From NCBI RefSeq assembly GCF_047495555.1, contig NZ_CP166866.1:1772001-1836000 (forward strand): DNA of 64,000 bases. Reading direction: 5' to 3'. The position numbers were made by a program, and so were the translations under genes. The notes below the pieces were generated by a model, which was given only the letters and a program-made list of their open reading frames with translations, did no database searches and was not told the origin of the DNA. Origin of the DNA: Methanobacterium_D sp040373355. Its GTDB lineage: Archaea > Methanobacteriota > Methanobacteria > Methanobacteriales > Methanobacteriaceae. How positions within the stretch are numbered: the first letter of the stretch is position 1; every line of letters begins with the position of its first letter. Below are positions 7,795-16,640 of this stretch, piece by piece.

Positions 7795-8685
7795 ATGAAG
7801 GGAATAATACTTGCCGGAGGATCTGGAACAAGACTTTATCCAATCACCAAAGCTGTTTCAAAACAGTTACTCCCAATTTACGATAAACCAATGATCTATT
7901 ACCCATTATCAGTTTTAATGCTTGCAGGCATAAGAGAAATACTAATAATTTCCACCCCTCGCGATTTACCACTATATGAAGAACTGCTTGGTGACGGTAC
8001 TGATTTAGGACTATCATTTTCTTATGCAGTCCAAGAAGAACCTAGAGGACTTGCTGACGCGTTTATTGTTGGAGAAGAGTTTATTGGTGATGACAGCGTA
8101 GCTCTTGTTCTTGGAGATAATATATTCCACGGTCACAGGTTCAGTGAAATATTAAAAAGGGCAGCATCAGTTAAAGAAGGTGCAGTTATTTTCGGATACT
8201 ATGTAAAAGACCCTAAAGCATTTGGAGTAGTTGAATTCGATGGTGAAGGCAATGTACTTTCCCTTGAAGAAAAGCCAGAAGAACCAAAATCCAACTATGT
8301 TATTCCCGGACTTTATTTCTACGATAACAGTGTTGTAAAAATAGCAAAGAATGTGAAACCATCAGATAGGGGTGAAATTGAAATAACCTCCGTTAATGAA
8401 GCTTATCTTAAAAATAAGCAGCTTAAAGTAGAACTCCTTGGTAGGGGAATGGCCTGGCTTGATACAGGAACACATATTGGGCTTTTAGAGGCCAGTAACT
8501 TTGTTGAGGCCATACAAAAAAGACAGGGATTCTATATTGCATGTTTAGAAGAAATTGCATACAACAATGGCTGGATAGATGCTGAAACTGTATTAAAACT
8601 GGCTAAAACTTTAGAAAAGACTGAATACAGTAAATATCTAATTGATCTCGTTAATAATCAGCATTATAATAATGAAACACTTTAG
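7795..8685 (+). CDS. rfbA: glucose-1-phosphate thymidylyltransferase
   Basis: The 296-residue nucleotidyltransferase begins MKGIILAGGSGTRLYP, the dTTP-binding signature, followed by KQLLPIYDKPMIYYPLS, LGDNIFHG and EEKPEEPKSNY. It converts glucose-1-phosphate and dTTP to dTDP-glucose, the committed step of the rhamnose pathway. Full length for RfbA/RmlA. It lies between rfbD (4-nt gap) and rfbC (11-nt gap). Confidence 0.96.
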   Translation: MKGIILAGGSGTRLYPITKAVSKQLLPIYDKPMIYYPLSVLMLAGIREILIISTPRDLPLYEELLGDGTDLGLSFSYAVQEEPRGLADAFIVGEEFIGDDSVALVLGDNIFHGHRFSEILKRAASVKEGAVIFGYYVKDPKAFGVVEFDGEGNVLSLEEKPEEPKSNYVIPGLYFYDNSVVKIAKNVKPSDRGEIEITSVNEAYLKNKQLKVELLGRGMAWLDTGTHIGLLEASNFVEAIQKRQGFYIACLEEIAYNNGWIDAETVLKLAKTLEKTEYSKYLIDLVNNQHYNNETL

Positions 8686-8696
8686 GAGAATCTTTT

Positions 8697-9260
8697 ATGG
8701 GTAAATTTAATTTTATTAAAACATCTATTGAAGGCGTTTACATTATAGAACCTACTGTTTTTGGAGATGAACGCGGTTATTTCATGGAAACATACCATAA
8801 AGAAGAATTTAAAGAAGCAGGGCTCGATTTTGACTTTGTGCAAGATAACCAATCCAAATCCAAAAAGGGAGTACTTAGAGGACTTCATTTCCAGCATACA
8901 AAACCGCAAGGAAAGCTCGTCAGAGTTATAAAAGGAGAAGTCTTTGATGTAGCGGTAGATTTAAGGGAGAATTCACCTACTTATGGAAAATGGGAAGGGG
9001 TAATTCTTTCAGAAAAAAATAAAAGACAGTTTTACGTGCCTGAAGGATTTGCACACGGCTTTTTAGTATTATCAGAAGAAGCTGAATTTACTTATAAGTG
9101 CACCGATTTTTATGATGCAGAAGATGAAGGTGGCATTCTCTGGAATGATCCAGAAATAAGTATTGAATGGCCTATTGATAATATTGATGATGTTATTTTG
9201 TCAGGAAAAGACATGCAGTGGAAAACAATAAAAGAAACCACTACAAACTTTAAATTATAA
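8697..9260 (+). CDS. rfbC: dTDP-4-dehydrorhamnose 3,5-epimerase
   Basis: The 187-residue cupin-fold enzyme has GDERGYFMETY, KGVLRGLHFQ (active-site His), GEVFDVAVDLRENSPTYGKW and FYVPEGFAHGF, all standard for RfbC/RmlC. It epimerises dTDP-4-dehydro-6-deoxyglucose at C3 and C5. AGGAG lies 9 nt upstream of the ATG. Full length; third gene in the operon. Confidence 0.96.
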   Translation: MGKFNFIKTSIEGVYIIEPTVFGDERGYFMETYHKEEFKEAGLDFDFVQDNQSKSKKGVLRGLHFQHTKPQGKLVRVIKGEVFDVAVDLRENSPTYGKWEGVILSEKNKRQFYVPEGFAHGFLVLSEEAEFTYKCTDFYDAEDEGGILWNDPEISIEWPIDNIDDVILSGKDMQWKTIKETTTNFKL

Positions 9261-9274
9261 TTGAGGAATTGATC

Positions 9275-10279
9275 ATGAAAATAATAGTTACTGGAGGAGC
9301 AGGGTTTATTGGAAGTAATTTTGTAAGATATATGGTTGATAAATACGCTGATTACGAAATTATTAATTTAGATGCGCTTACCTACTGCGGAAATCTTGAA
9401 AACCTTACTGGAATTGAAGATTATCCTAATTACAAATTTATCAAAGGAGATATAACTGATAAAGAATTAGTTGATGAAATTGCTGCTGATGCGGATTATA
9501 TTATAAATTTTGCAGCTGAATCACATGTTGATAGAAGTATTGAAGACCCTGAGATATTTATAAAATCAAATATTCTTGGAACTCAAGTACTTTTAGATGC
9601 TGCAAAAAAATATAATATAAAAAAGTTCTTACAGGTTTCTACAGATGAAGTTTATGGTACACTTGGTGAAACTGGATATTTTACTGAAGAGACTCCACTA
9701 GCTCCTAACAGCCCATATTCAGCAAGTAAAGCCGGTGCAGATTTAATGGTTAGAGCTTACAGTGAAACTTTTAATTTACCAGTAAATATTACAAGATGCT
9801 CTAATAATTATGGTCCATATCAATTTCCAGAAAAATTAATTCCTCTAATGATTTCTAATGCCATTGAAAATAAGCAGTTACCTGTTTACGGTGATGGGCT
9901 TAATGTGCGTGACTGGTTACATGTTTACGACCATTGTACAGCTATTGATCTTGTTCTTCATGAAGGAAAAGATGGGGAAGTTTATAATATTGGTGGAAAT
10001 AACGAAAAGAAAAATATTGAAATTGTTAAGTTGATCCTCCAAAATCTGGGTAAGGATGAATCTTTTATTAGGTACGTTAAGGATAGATTAGGGCACGATA
10101 GGAGATATGCAATAGATTCAACAAAAATACAGGAAGAATTAGGCTGGAAACCTAAATATACATTTGAAAAGGGGATTATCGAAACTATAAACTGGTATCT
10201 AGATAATAAAGACTGGTGGAAAAGAATAAAAAGCGGCGAGTATACTGCTTATTATAAAAAAATGTATGGTAATAGATAA
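9275..10279 (+). CDS. rfbB: dTDP-glucose 4,6-dehydratase
   Basis: This 334-residue extended SDR has KIIVTGGAGFIGSNFVR, LDALTYCGNLENL, FAAESHVDRSI, STDEVYGTLGE and the catalytic YSASKAG. It oxidises, dehydrates and reduces dTDP-glucose to the 4-keto-6-deoxy sugar. The start is placed at ATG 9275 because GAGGA at 9263-9267 is correctly spaced for it; an upstream in-frame TTG at 9269 is too close to that site. Last gene of the rfb operon. Confidence 0.95.
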   Translation: MKIIVTGGAGFIGSNFVRYMVDKYADYEIINLDALTYCGNLENLTGIEDYPNYKFIKGDITDKELVDEIAADADYIINFAAESHVDRSIEDPEIFIKSNILGTQVLLDAAKKYNIKKFLQVSTDEVYGTLGETGYFTEETPLAPNSPYSASKAGADLMVRAYSETFNLPVNITRCSNNYGPYQFPEKLIPLMISNAIENKQLPVYGDGLNVRDWLHVYDHCTAIDLVLHEGKDGEVYNIGGNNEKKNIEIVKLILQNLGKDESFIRYVKDRLGHDRRYAIDSTKIQEELGWKPKYTFEKGIIETINWYLDNKDWWKRIKSGEYTAYYKKMYGNR

Positions 10280-10417
10280 TTTCCAATATTAAACTTGATT
10301 TTGATATTTCTTTTATCCCTTTTAAATCATTATTCTAAATACATAAAAACTAATACATGTTAATTAAATAATTATTTTAAAGTTTATTTTTTTAAATCTA
10401 AATTAAGAGGGAAAATA

Positions 10418-11332
10418 ATGTTACGCATGTTTATATTAACTTCTGGAAAATATGGTGCAAGAATCATTAATAACATTGCTCAAAGAGGTTTTGCAGCATC
10501 CATAGTAGGAATCCATGAAGTTCCTGATAATTTACCAGAGTTTTTAGACAATGTAGATGAATATGTTCCTGAAAATCTTCCAGAAGCCGACTTAATTATT
10601 TCTATTGGGTTATATGGAGATATTAATATGATAATACCGGCTGTAGCTTCTGAAACTGGGGCAAAGTCAATAATTGTTCCAATTTATGACCCAAAACAAA
10701 TTCCTCTTGGTCTTCAAAGGGAAATAGAGTCAGAAGTTAAGGATGCAAAGATAGTTTTCCCTAAACCGTTTTGCAACCTTGAACCTGTAGGTGATAAATT
10801 TATAGACGCGTTTGCAGAAACCTTTGGAAAACCAGAATTAGAAATAGAGCATGATAAGCTAGTTAAGGGAATTAAAGTTAAAAGGGGAGCTCCTTGTGGT
10901 TCTACATGGTTTGTTGCTGAAAAATTAGTTAATTTACCTATTGAAGATGCAGAACTTGAAGCTGGAGGACGATACCATAATTATCCATGCCTTGCATCAA
11001 TGAGTGTTGATCCCCAATTTGGCGATACAATAATGCATCTTGCAGGCTATAAAATAAAAGAAGCAGTTAAAAAAGAAGTGGGAATTGCCGCAAAGTCTGC
11101 AGTTGTAGATGAAGGATTATGTCAAGGTGGCGATGACTGTAACTATATCTGTAAAGATGAGTGTCCAACCTTTAAAATAGGTGATAATACTATTTTAGAT
11201 AAAGAAAATGGCAAGGTAGAAATAGATCCAGAGTTCTGTGGATACTGTGGAATATGTGTTCAAAAATGTCCATTTAAAGCAATTGAAATTAAAGATAATA
11301 TTGAATTAAAGAATAAGAAACAACTTAAGTAA
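10418..11332 (+). CDS. DUF166-family protein with C-terminal ferredoxin domain
   Basis: This 304-residue protein has the DUF166 domain across about residues 1-215 (MFILTSGKYGARIINNIAQRG; ADLIISIGLYGDIN; KRGAPCGSTWFVAEKL). Its Cys-rich C-terminus reads CQGGDDCNYICKDECP and CGYCGICVQKCP, able to hold iron-sulfur clusters. Members in methanogens have at times been labelled thymidylate synthase; I cannot confirm that activity from sequence. AGAGG sits 7 nt before the ATG. It has its own promoter region after rfbB, and an oligo-T tract follows. Confidence 0.8.
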   Translation: MLRMFILTSGKYGARIINNIAQRGFAASIVGIHEVPDNLPEFLDNVDEYVPENLPEADLIISIGLYGDINMIIPAVASETGAKSIIVPIYDPKQIPLGLQREIESEVKDAKIVFPKPFCNLEPVGDKFIDAFAETFGKPELEIEHDKLVKGIKVKRGAPCGSTWFVAEKLVNLPIEDAELEAGGRYHNYPCLASMSVDPQFGDTIMHLAGYKIKEAVKKEVGIAAKSAVVDEGLCQGGDDCNYICKDECPTFKIGDNTILDKENGKVEIDPEFCGYCGICVQKCPFKAIEIKDNIELKNKKQLK

Positions 11333-11339
11333 GAATTAA

Positions 11340-11347
11340 TTTTTTTT
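11340..11347 (+). terminator. oligo-T terminator after the DUF166 gene
   Basis: A run of eight T begins 8 nt after the stop codon of the DUF166 gene, on its sense strand, before the separate cobM gene. This is the simple archaeal terminator form. Confidence 0.45.
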
Positions 11348-11416
11348 AATGCCCAAGTTATAAATCATAGATTCAACAAATTAAACTAAATTTATAAATA
11401 ATAAGTGTGTGAAAAG

Positions 11417-12181
11417 ATGAAAGGAAAGGTTATATTTATCGGCGCTGGTCCAGGAGACCCCGAACTTTTAACAATAAAAGGTAAAAATGCAATAGAAAAA
11501 TCTGATATCATTATTTATGCTGGTTCCCTTGTTAATAAAGAAATATTAAATTATGCAACTAAAGAGGCTGAAATATATAACAGCGCTTCCATGAATCTCC
11601 ATGAAATAACAGGAATAATGGAAGAGGGAACTAAAAATGGGAAAATCGTTGCCAGAGTACATACTGGTGACCCTTCAATATATGGAGCAATAGGAGAACA
11701 GATTGAAATTCTGAGGGAAAAAGAGATACCTTTTGAAATTATTCCCGGAGTAAGCTCAGTTTTTGCATCTGCAGCTGCTCTTGAATCTGAATTAACACTT
11801 CCTGAAGTTTCACAAACTGTTATTATAACCAGACCAGAAGGAAGAACTCCTAAACCAGAAGCTGAAGCTATTTCAAAGCTTGCAGAACACAATGCTACCA
11901 TGTGTATATTCCTTGGAATCCAGATGATTGAAGAAGTCGTTGAAGATCTTATGAAACACTACTCACCAGATACTCCTGTTGCAGTGGTTAAAAAGGCATC
12001 ATGGAAGGATCAGATGATTATTAGGGGAACACTTAGTGATATTGCATTTAAAGTTAAAGAGGCAGAAATTGAAAAAACAGCCATGATAGTAGTTGGTAAA
12101 GTCTTAGATCCTGGAGATATTACACCATCTAAGCTGTATGATGCTGAATTTACCCATGAATACCGTAAAGGAATTCAGTAA
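11417..12181 (+). CDS. cobM: cobalt-precorrin-4 C11-methyltransferase
   Basis: The product is a 254-residue SAM-dependent uroporphyrinogen/precorrin methylase. It starts MKGKVIFIGAGPGDPELLT and contains IIYAGSLVNKEIL, ARVHTGDPSIYGAIGEQ and FEIIPGVSSVFASAAAL, which identify the CobM/CbiF branch. It methylates cobalt-precorrin-4 at C11 in anaerobic corrinoid synthesis, which methanogens need for methyl-transfer corrinoids. ATG 11417 is preferred to the in-frame GTG at 11405 because it matches the conserved N-terminus. No other cobalamin genes are adjacent. Confidence 0.93.
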   Translation: MKGKVIFIGAGPGDPELLTIKGKNAIEKSDIIIYAGSLVNKEILNYATKEAEIYNSASMNLHEITGIMEEGTKNGKIVARVHTGDPSIYGAIGEQIEILREKEIPFEIIPGVSSVFASAAALESELTLPEVSQTVIITRPEGRTPKPEAEAISKLAEHNATMCIFLGIQMIEEVVEDLMKHYSPDTPVAVVKKASWKDQMIIRGTLSDIAFKVKEAEIEKTAMIVVGKVLDPGDITPSKLYDAEFTHEYRKGIQ

Positions 12182-12200
12182 TTAACCTAAAAATAAAACG

Positions 12201-13433
12201 ATGCAAATGAACTTGAAAGAATGGTGGGCAAATCAATCTACTACAGATAAAGCAGTTTATGGACTCAGTGCCTTCTGCATTTGCACTGTTTTATATATGG
12301 CATTAGCGGGTTTACTGGTTCCAGATATTACATCCCTCTCTTTAGATAAAAATAATTTAGAAATAGATGATAAATCTACACAGTTAATTTTGAAAGGACA
12401 TACTGACCCAAATGCCGCTGTTTTTATTAGTTCTTCAAAATTAAATCTTAATAGAGTCCCTATTGCAGTAAGGAATGATGGAAATTTTGAGTATAATCTC
12501 AATATTCCTGTTGAAGTTGCAGAAGCAAAAATATCTATCAGTTCGAAAGCTCCCAAAAAATATGAAGTTTCTCAAGATATTAATGTACAGCGCCCTATAA
12601 CTTATCTTTCCCTAGAACCATTAGACAAACTTAATTATGGAAGTACACAAGTTTTAATTGAAGGAAGAAGCGACCCTGATGCTTCTATAAATATAGTTTC
12701 AAATATGACTCTTAGAAATAACTTTAATCTACAAAATTATATTGAAACAGCATTTAATGATCCTGTGATAAACAATTTAACTTTAAAGGCGGATTCAAAC
12801 GGATACTTCAAGCATGAATTTAGTGTACCCCTAAATTCTAGTTCAGCTTCTTTTAATATAACCGCTAAATCAACTGGTAAAAGAGAAGCAGTGCAGGTTC
12901 AAAATGTTACTCCTTATTTTGAAGCATTTCCTCCAGTTTATACAATGTTTGATCAAGATTCAAATAGCAGTAAAATGGAGGATTTTTCTGGAAAAGGATT
13001 TTCAATAAGCTATCCAAATATTTGGCAAAAGAGATCCTATAAAAATGCAGGAAAGGATGCTAGATTGTATTTAATTTATGGTAATAGTGTGGAATGTATT
13101 GTCTGGTATGGTCAAATTGGAAAAGAATTTGGTAAATCTCTGGATGATTACAGACTAACTCAAGATCATTATTTACGTGCATGGTGGAAAGGTACAGAAG
13201 TCTTCCAGCAGACGGTTAATTATGGAGATGTAAAGGGATTTAGAACTGTTTATAGATGCCAGCAAAATCCTATGTTTTCAAATGATGTGCCTGCACCTTT
13301 CTATATTGATAGAACAACACTTACAAAGAATAATAAGGATGTTTATGAACTTCAACTAATTGTAGAAGCTCAATATTATGAAAAAAATGATTATATACTT
13401 GAAAAAACTGTGCAGAGTTTTAATTTAAAATAA
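12201..13433 (+). CDS. membrane-anchored exported protein with Ig-like repeats and PsbP-like C-terminus
   Basis: The 410-residue protein has a membrane anchor at about residues 18-38. Two similar beta-type repeats follow (about 60-115, ILKGHTDPNAAVFISSS, and about 140-230, LIEGRSDPDASINIVSN), resembling bacterial Ig-like or glucodextranase-B-like domains. The C-terminal domain (about 255-410) begins GKGFSISYPNIWQKR, the pattern seen in PsbP-like extracellular domains. No catalytic motif was seen. It starts 19 nt after cobM and may be co-transcribed, although the functions look unrelated. Function unknown; outer-surface location is likely. Confidence 0.75.
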   Translation: MQMNLKEWWANQSTTDKAVYGLSAFCICTVLYMALAGLLVPDITSLSLDKNNLEIDDKSTQLILKGHTDPNAAVFISSSKLNLNRVPIAVRNDGNFEYNLNIPVEVAEAKISISSKAPKKYEVSQDINVQRPITYLSLEPLDKLNYGSTQVLIEGRSDPDASINIVSNMTLRNNFNLQNYIETAFNDPVINNLTLKADSNGYFKHEFSVPLNSSSASFNITAKSTGKREAVQVQNVTPYFEAFPPVYTMFDQDSNSSKMEDFSGKGFSISYPNIWQKRSYKNAGKDARLYLIYGNSVECIVWYGQIGKEFGKSLDDYRLTQDHYLRAWWKGTEVFQQTVNYGDVKGFRTVYRCQQNPMFSNDVPAPFYIDRTTLTKNNKDVYELQLIVEAQYYEKNDYILEKTVQSFNLK

Positions 13434-13442
13434 TTATTTTAT

Positions 13443-13826
13443 TTAAACCACGATTAATTTAACATAGTCTATTTTACGATTAATCTGAAATAACCGGGAT
13501 AATTCCTTTATTCTTTCAGCATTTCCTTCTAAAATAAATATTTCCATGCATTTATGCTCTTTAAGATGGCTGTGAATCTGAGTATTTATAATATCTTCAA
13601 AGTCATGCTTAATTTCAGTAACTCTATCTTCAACTTCCTGGTTATGAATTAATACAAGTATAGAATTAATATCCCCACTTAAATCTTCTTTTTCTCTATT
13701 ATCCGCTATTAACATGCGTGCACTGGCCCTAATTACATCAGACCTTCCTGAAAATCCAATTTCATCTTTTAATTTGTCTATTTCAGATAATAATTTTTCA
13801 TTTAGTGAAACGCTTATAATAGGCAT
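13443..13826 (-). CDS. nikR: NikR-type metal-responsive regulator
   Basis: This 127-residue protein has an N-terminal ribbon-helix-helix domain (ISVSLNEKLLSEID...GFSGRSDVIRASAR) and a C-terminal ACT-like metal domain. The four NikR metal ligands are all present with the spacing of the E. coli protein: His74, His85, His87 and Cys93 (in KHDFED and HSHLKEHKCMEIFILEG). It should bind Ni(II), or a similar ion, and repress uptake genes. AAGGAGA is 6 nt before the ATG. It is divergent from the znuABC-like operon (189 nt between starts), so it probably controls that transporter. Confidence 0.88.
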   Translation of the reverse strand: MPIISVSLNEKLLSEIDKLKDEIGFSGRSDVIRASARMLIADNREKEDLSGDINSILVLIHNQEVEDRVTEIKHDFEDIINTQIHSHLKEHKCMEIFILEGNAERIKELSRLFQINRKIDYVKLIVV

Positions 13827-13968
13827 TTAAGTTCTCCTTTAGTCTTTTAAATAAAGGAATTAGATTTCAATAAATTTTTTTTCTATTATAATATTTAATA
13901 ACTTTATATAAATAATCTACTAAATTTTATTAACAAAATGTTTAAATATTAATAACAACTAATAATAA

Positions 13969-13978
13969 GTTATATAAC
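13969..13978 (+). promoter_or_regulatory. TATA-box-like palindrome upstream of znuA
   Basis: GTTATATAAC is a perfect 10-bp palindrome containing an archaeal TATA-box core, 37 nt before the znuA ATG. ATAAC at 13952-13956 pairs with the GTTAT at 13969-13973, making a second, wider inverted repeat that could overlap a regulator site. Confidence 0.45.
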
Positions 13979-14015
13979 AAGTTCTAAATGGTTTTTATTC
14001 TTTCAAGGTGCTTTT

Positions 14016-14927
14016 ATGGAAAAAAGACGTGTACTTATTGTTTTAATATTAACAACATTCTTTTTAGCTTCTGCTTTATTCATCTATTCAGCTTCAAAAA
14101 CCCAATTAAGTATGAATAATGGAGATAAGATAAATGTGATTGTAAGTATACCTCCTGAAGCTGAATTTGTTGAAAAAGTTGGAGGAAATAAAGTTAAAGT
14201 TACAACAATGGTCCCAACAGGTGCCAATCCTCATACTTATGAACCTCTGCCAGAACAGCTTAAAGAAGTAAGTACTGCACGCATATATTTCCAGATAGGT
14301 TCTGGATTAGAATTTGAAAATATCTGGATGGATAAATTAAAAGATATTAACAAAAACATGGTTATTGTAAACTGTTCTAATGGAATTACATTCATTCCTA
14401 ACCAGGAAAGTAGTGAAGATGAACATCATGGTGAAAGTCAATATGATACTCATGTTTGGGTTTCCCCGCAAAATGCAAAGATAATGGTTGAAAATATTTA
14501 TCAAAGTCTTGTTAAAGCAGATCCTGCTAATGAAGGTTATTACAGGTTAAATAAAGATAAATATATCGCAGAACTGGATAGTTCTGATAAAAGCATTAAT
14601 GAGTCATTACAAAAAGGTAATAGCAGGAAAATTCTGGTTTATCATCCTGCATGGGGTTACTTCTGCAGAGATTATGGCTTAACACAAATATCAATTGAAA
14701 AAGATGGTAAGGAACCCACTCCGCAGGGAATAGCAAGTATAATAGAACAGGCAAAAAAGGAAAATATTAAAGTAATCTTTGTTTCTCCCCAGTATAACAG
14801 CAACAGTGCCAGAGCTATAGCATCTGAAATTGGAGGCCAAATTGTTACAATAGATGATCTTGATAAAAATTACTTAAGCAATCTAAATAATGTTGCTGAA
14901 GCATTTAAAAATGCACTTAACTCATGA
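14016..14927 (+). CDS. znuA: metal ABC transporter substrate-binding protein (ZnuA/cluster A-I)
   Basis: The 303-residue protein has an N-terminal anchor or signal at about residues 5-26 and the cluster A-I binding fold. Expected metal ligands are visible: His73 in GANPHTYEP, the His of YDTHVWVSP (about 149), and the His of VYHPAWGYF (about 211). The loop before the second ligand is short (DEHHGES), unlike the long His-rich loop of many ZnuA proteins. It binds Zn, Mn or a related ion outside the membrane and passes it to the permease. First gene of the operon with the ATPase and permease. Confidence 0.88.
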   Translation: MEKRRVLIVLILTTFFLASALFIYSASKTQLSMNNGDKINVIVSIPPEAEFVEKVGGNKVKVTTMVPTGANPHTYEPLPEQLKEVSTARIYFQIGSGLEFENIWMDKLKDINKNMVIVNCSNGITFIPNQESSEDEHHGESQYDTHVWVSPQNAKIMVENIYQSLVKADPANEGYYRLNKDKYIAELDSSDKSINESLQKGNSRKILVYHPAWGYFCRDYGLTQISIEKDGKEPTPQGIASIIEQAKKENIKVIFVSPQYNSNSARAIASEIGGQIVTIDDLDKNYLSNLNNVAEAFKNALNS

Positions 14928-14948
14928 TGTTTATTTGGAGAGCTCAAA

Positions 14949-15695
14949 ATGGCTATTAAAGCACTTGAACTAAAAGGCATAAACGTAAAATTTAATGGAA
15001 ATAATATTTTAGAAGATATTAACTTTTCAGTTGAGGAAAATGATTTTGTAGCTATTATTGGTCCAAATGGTGGAGGTAAAAGCACTCTTTTAAAAACTAT
15101 TCTAGGTCTAATAAAACAAGATAATGGAACTATAACAATTTTTGATAAAAATCAAACTGAAGCAGCAAAATTAATTGGTTATCTTCCACAAAAGAATTAC
15201 TTTGACCTCTCATTTCCCATAAATGTTTTTGAAGTTGTTTTAATGGGCAGATATAGAGGTCTTCTTAGAGGTTATAAAGAAGAAGATAAAAAAGCTGCAT
15301 TAGATGCCCTTAAATTAGTTGAAATGTCTGAATTTAAGGATAGGCAAATAAATGAACTTTCGGGTGGGCAGATGCAGCGAGTTTTTATTGCTAGAGCACT
15401 TTCAAGAAAACCAGAGCTTCTTCTACTTGACGAACCAACAGCAAGCGTTGATCCCAGAATGCAGAAATCATTTTATGATCTATTATCCAGTTTAAAAGAT
15501 AAAATGACCATTATTCTTGTAACCCATGACGTAGGTATTGCATCTTCCCATGTAGATTCTATAGCATGCCTTAATAGGAAATTATTTTATCATGGAGTTC
15601 CTGATGGCTCAGCATCCAGTATTGAAGCTGCTTATAATTGTCCTATAGAAATAATTGGACATGGAATACCTCACAGAGTGTTTAAGGAGCATTAG
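14949..15695 (+). CDS. znuC: metal ABC transporter ATP-binding protein
   Basis: The 248-residue ATPase has Walker A GPNGGGKST, Q-loop LPQKNYFD, signature LSGGQMQR, Walker B LLLLDEP and the H-loop THD. The sequence around VFEVVLMGRYRG is typical of zinc/manganese-type ABC ATPases. It powers import with the permease encoded 16 nt downstream; GGAGAG precedes the ATG. Cytoplasmic face of the membrane. Confidence 0.92.
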   Translation: MAIKALELKGINVKFNGNNILEDINFSVEENDFVAIIGPNGGGKSTLLKTILGLIKQDNGTITIFDKNQTEAAKLIGYLPQKNYFDLSFPINVFEVVLMGRYRGLLRGYKEEDKKAALDALKLVEMSEFKDRQINELSGGQMQRVFIARALSRKPELLLLDEPTASVDPRMQKSFYDLLSSLKDKMTIILVTHDVGIASSHVDSIACLNRKLFYHGVPDGSASSIEAAYNCPIEIIGHGIPHRVFKEH

Positions 15696-15711
15696 TAAAT
15701 AGGTTTTAATC

Positions 15712-16512
15712 ATGATAGGATTTTTAGAGTACGGGTTTGTACAAAATGCTTTAATTGCTGCAGTTCTTGTTAGCATTGCTTGCGGTATTGTAGGTTCATA
15801 TGTAGTTGTAAAAAAAATCGTTTCTATTAGCGGTGCAATCTCCCACGCTGCATTTGGAGGTATAGGTTTAGGTTATTTCTTGGGTATTAATCCTATTGTT
15901 GCTGCGATTCCTTTTAGCATTTTTTCAGCTGTAGGAATAGGTCTTATTAATGAAAAAGTGAAAATAAGTGAAGATACTGCTATAGGTATATTATGGAGTG
16001 TGGGAATGGCCCTAGGTGTTATATTTATTAATTTAACTCCAGGATATGCTCCAGATCTATTCAGTTACCTTTTCGGGAATATACTAACTGTTCCCTCTTC
16101 TGATCTCCTATTAATGTTTATTTTAGATATTATAATTGTTTTAGTAGTTCTTTTATTTTACAGGGAATTTCTTGCAGTTTCATTTGATTTAGAATTCTCT
16201 AAAGTTGTTGGTGTACCTGCAGAAATTATGTATATCCTTCTTTTATGCCTTGTTGCGCTAAGTGTAGTTGTACTTATTAAAGTGGTTGGGGTTATACTTG
16301 TAATTGCGCTTTTAAGCATTCCAGCAGCTATAAGTAGGCAATTTACTCATAAAATGAAGAATATAATGTTATTTTCTATAATTATTGGATTAGTACTTAC
16401 AGTGATGGGACTATGGCTTTCATATATTTTTAATTTGGCTTCAGGAGCAACAATAGTCTTAGTTTTAGGAATTGCATTCATCATTTCTGTACTATTAAAA
16501 AAATATTGGTAA
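15712..16512 (+). CDS. znuB: metal ABC transporter permease
   Basis: The 266-residue integral membrane protein of the ABC-3 family has about seven or eight hydrophobic segments, with ISGAISHAAFGGIGLGYFLG near the N-terminus and VVLIKVVGVILVIALLSIPAA near the C-terminus, both hallmarks of ZnuB/MntB permeases. It completes the three-gene transporter that starts at 14016. Confidence 0.92.
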   Translation: MIGFLEYGFVQNALIAAVLVSIACGIVGSYVVVKKIVSISGAISHAAFGGIGLGYFLGINPIVAAIPFSIFSAVGIGLINEKVKISEDTAIGILWSVGMALGVIFINLTPGYAPDLFSYLFGNILTVPSSDLLLMFILDIIIVLVVLLFYREFLAVSFDLEFSKVVGVPAEIMYILLLCLVALSVVVLIKVVGVILVIALLSIPAAISRQFTHKMKNIMLFSIIIGLVLTVMGLWLSYIFNLASGATIVLVLGIAFIISVLLKKYW

Positions 16513-16534
16513 AACATGCCATTTTATCAATATT

Positions 16535-16550
16535 TGTGAAATAGCTCACA
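16535..16550. promoter_or_regulatory. TGTGA-N6-TCACA inverted repeat (copy 4)
   Basis: Perfect arms around AATAGC, just after the znuB stop. It is 218 nt upstream of the next + strand gene (16768) and downstream of the minus-strand small ORF, so its target is unclear. Confidence 0.45.
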
Positions 16551-16583
16551 ATTATCCTGATTAAACTTTATCTTAATGTGAAA

Positions 16584-16640
16584 CTATTGTTTAAATAGGA
16601 CTTTAGTCTCAGGTGGAAGTTTGTATAATCTTTTTATCAT
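16584..16640 (-). CDS. candidate 18-residue peptide with a perfect ribosome-binding site
   Basis: The minus strand carries AAGGAGGTGA at 16654-16645, a full-strength Shine-Dalgarno sequence, then 4 nt, then ATG and an ORF reading MIKRLYKLPPETKVLFKQ, then TAG. Such a strong site in otherwise non-coding DNA is unlikely by chance, so translation is plausible. The peptide is basic and not obviously membrane-inserting. It could also be the intact 5' end of a decayed gene: after the TAG the frame stays open for 17 more codons. Confidence 0.45.
   Translation of the reverse strand: MIKRLYKLPPETKVLFKQ

Noticed and set aside
9269..9274. TTG start for rfbB
   Set aside because: Only 1 nt from GAGGA; ATG 9275 fits both the spacing and the conserved N-terminus.
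16528..16640. Read-through of the TAG in the 18-residue ORF (pyrrolysine)
   Set aside because: The frame stays open 17 codons past TAG, but nothing suggests pyrrolysine coding in this lineage and the extension has no recognisable pattern.
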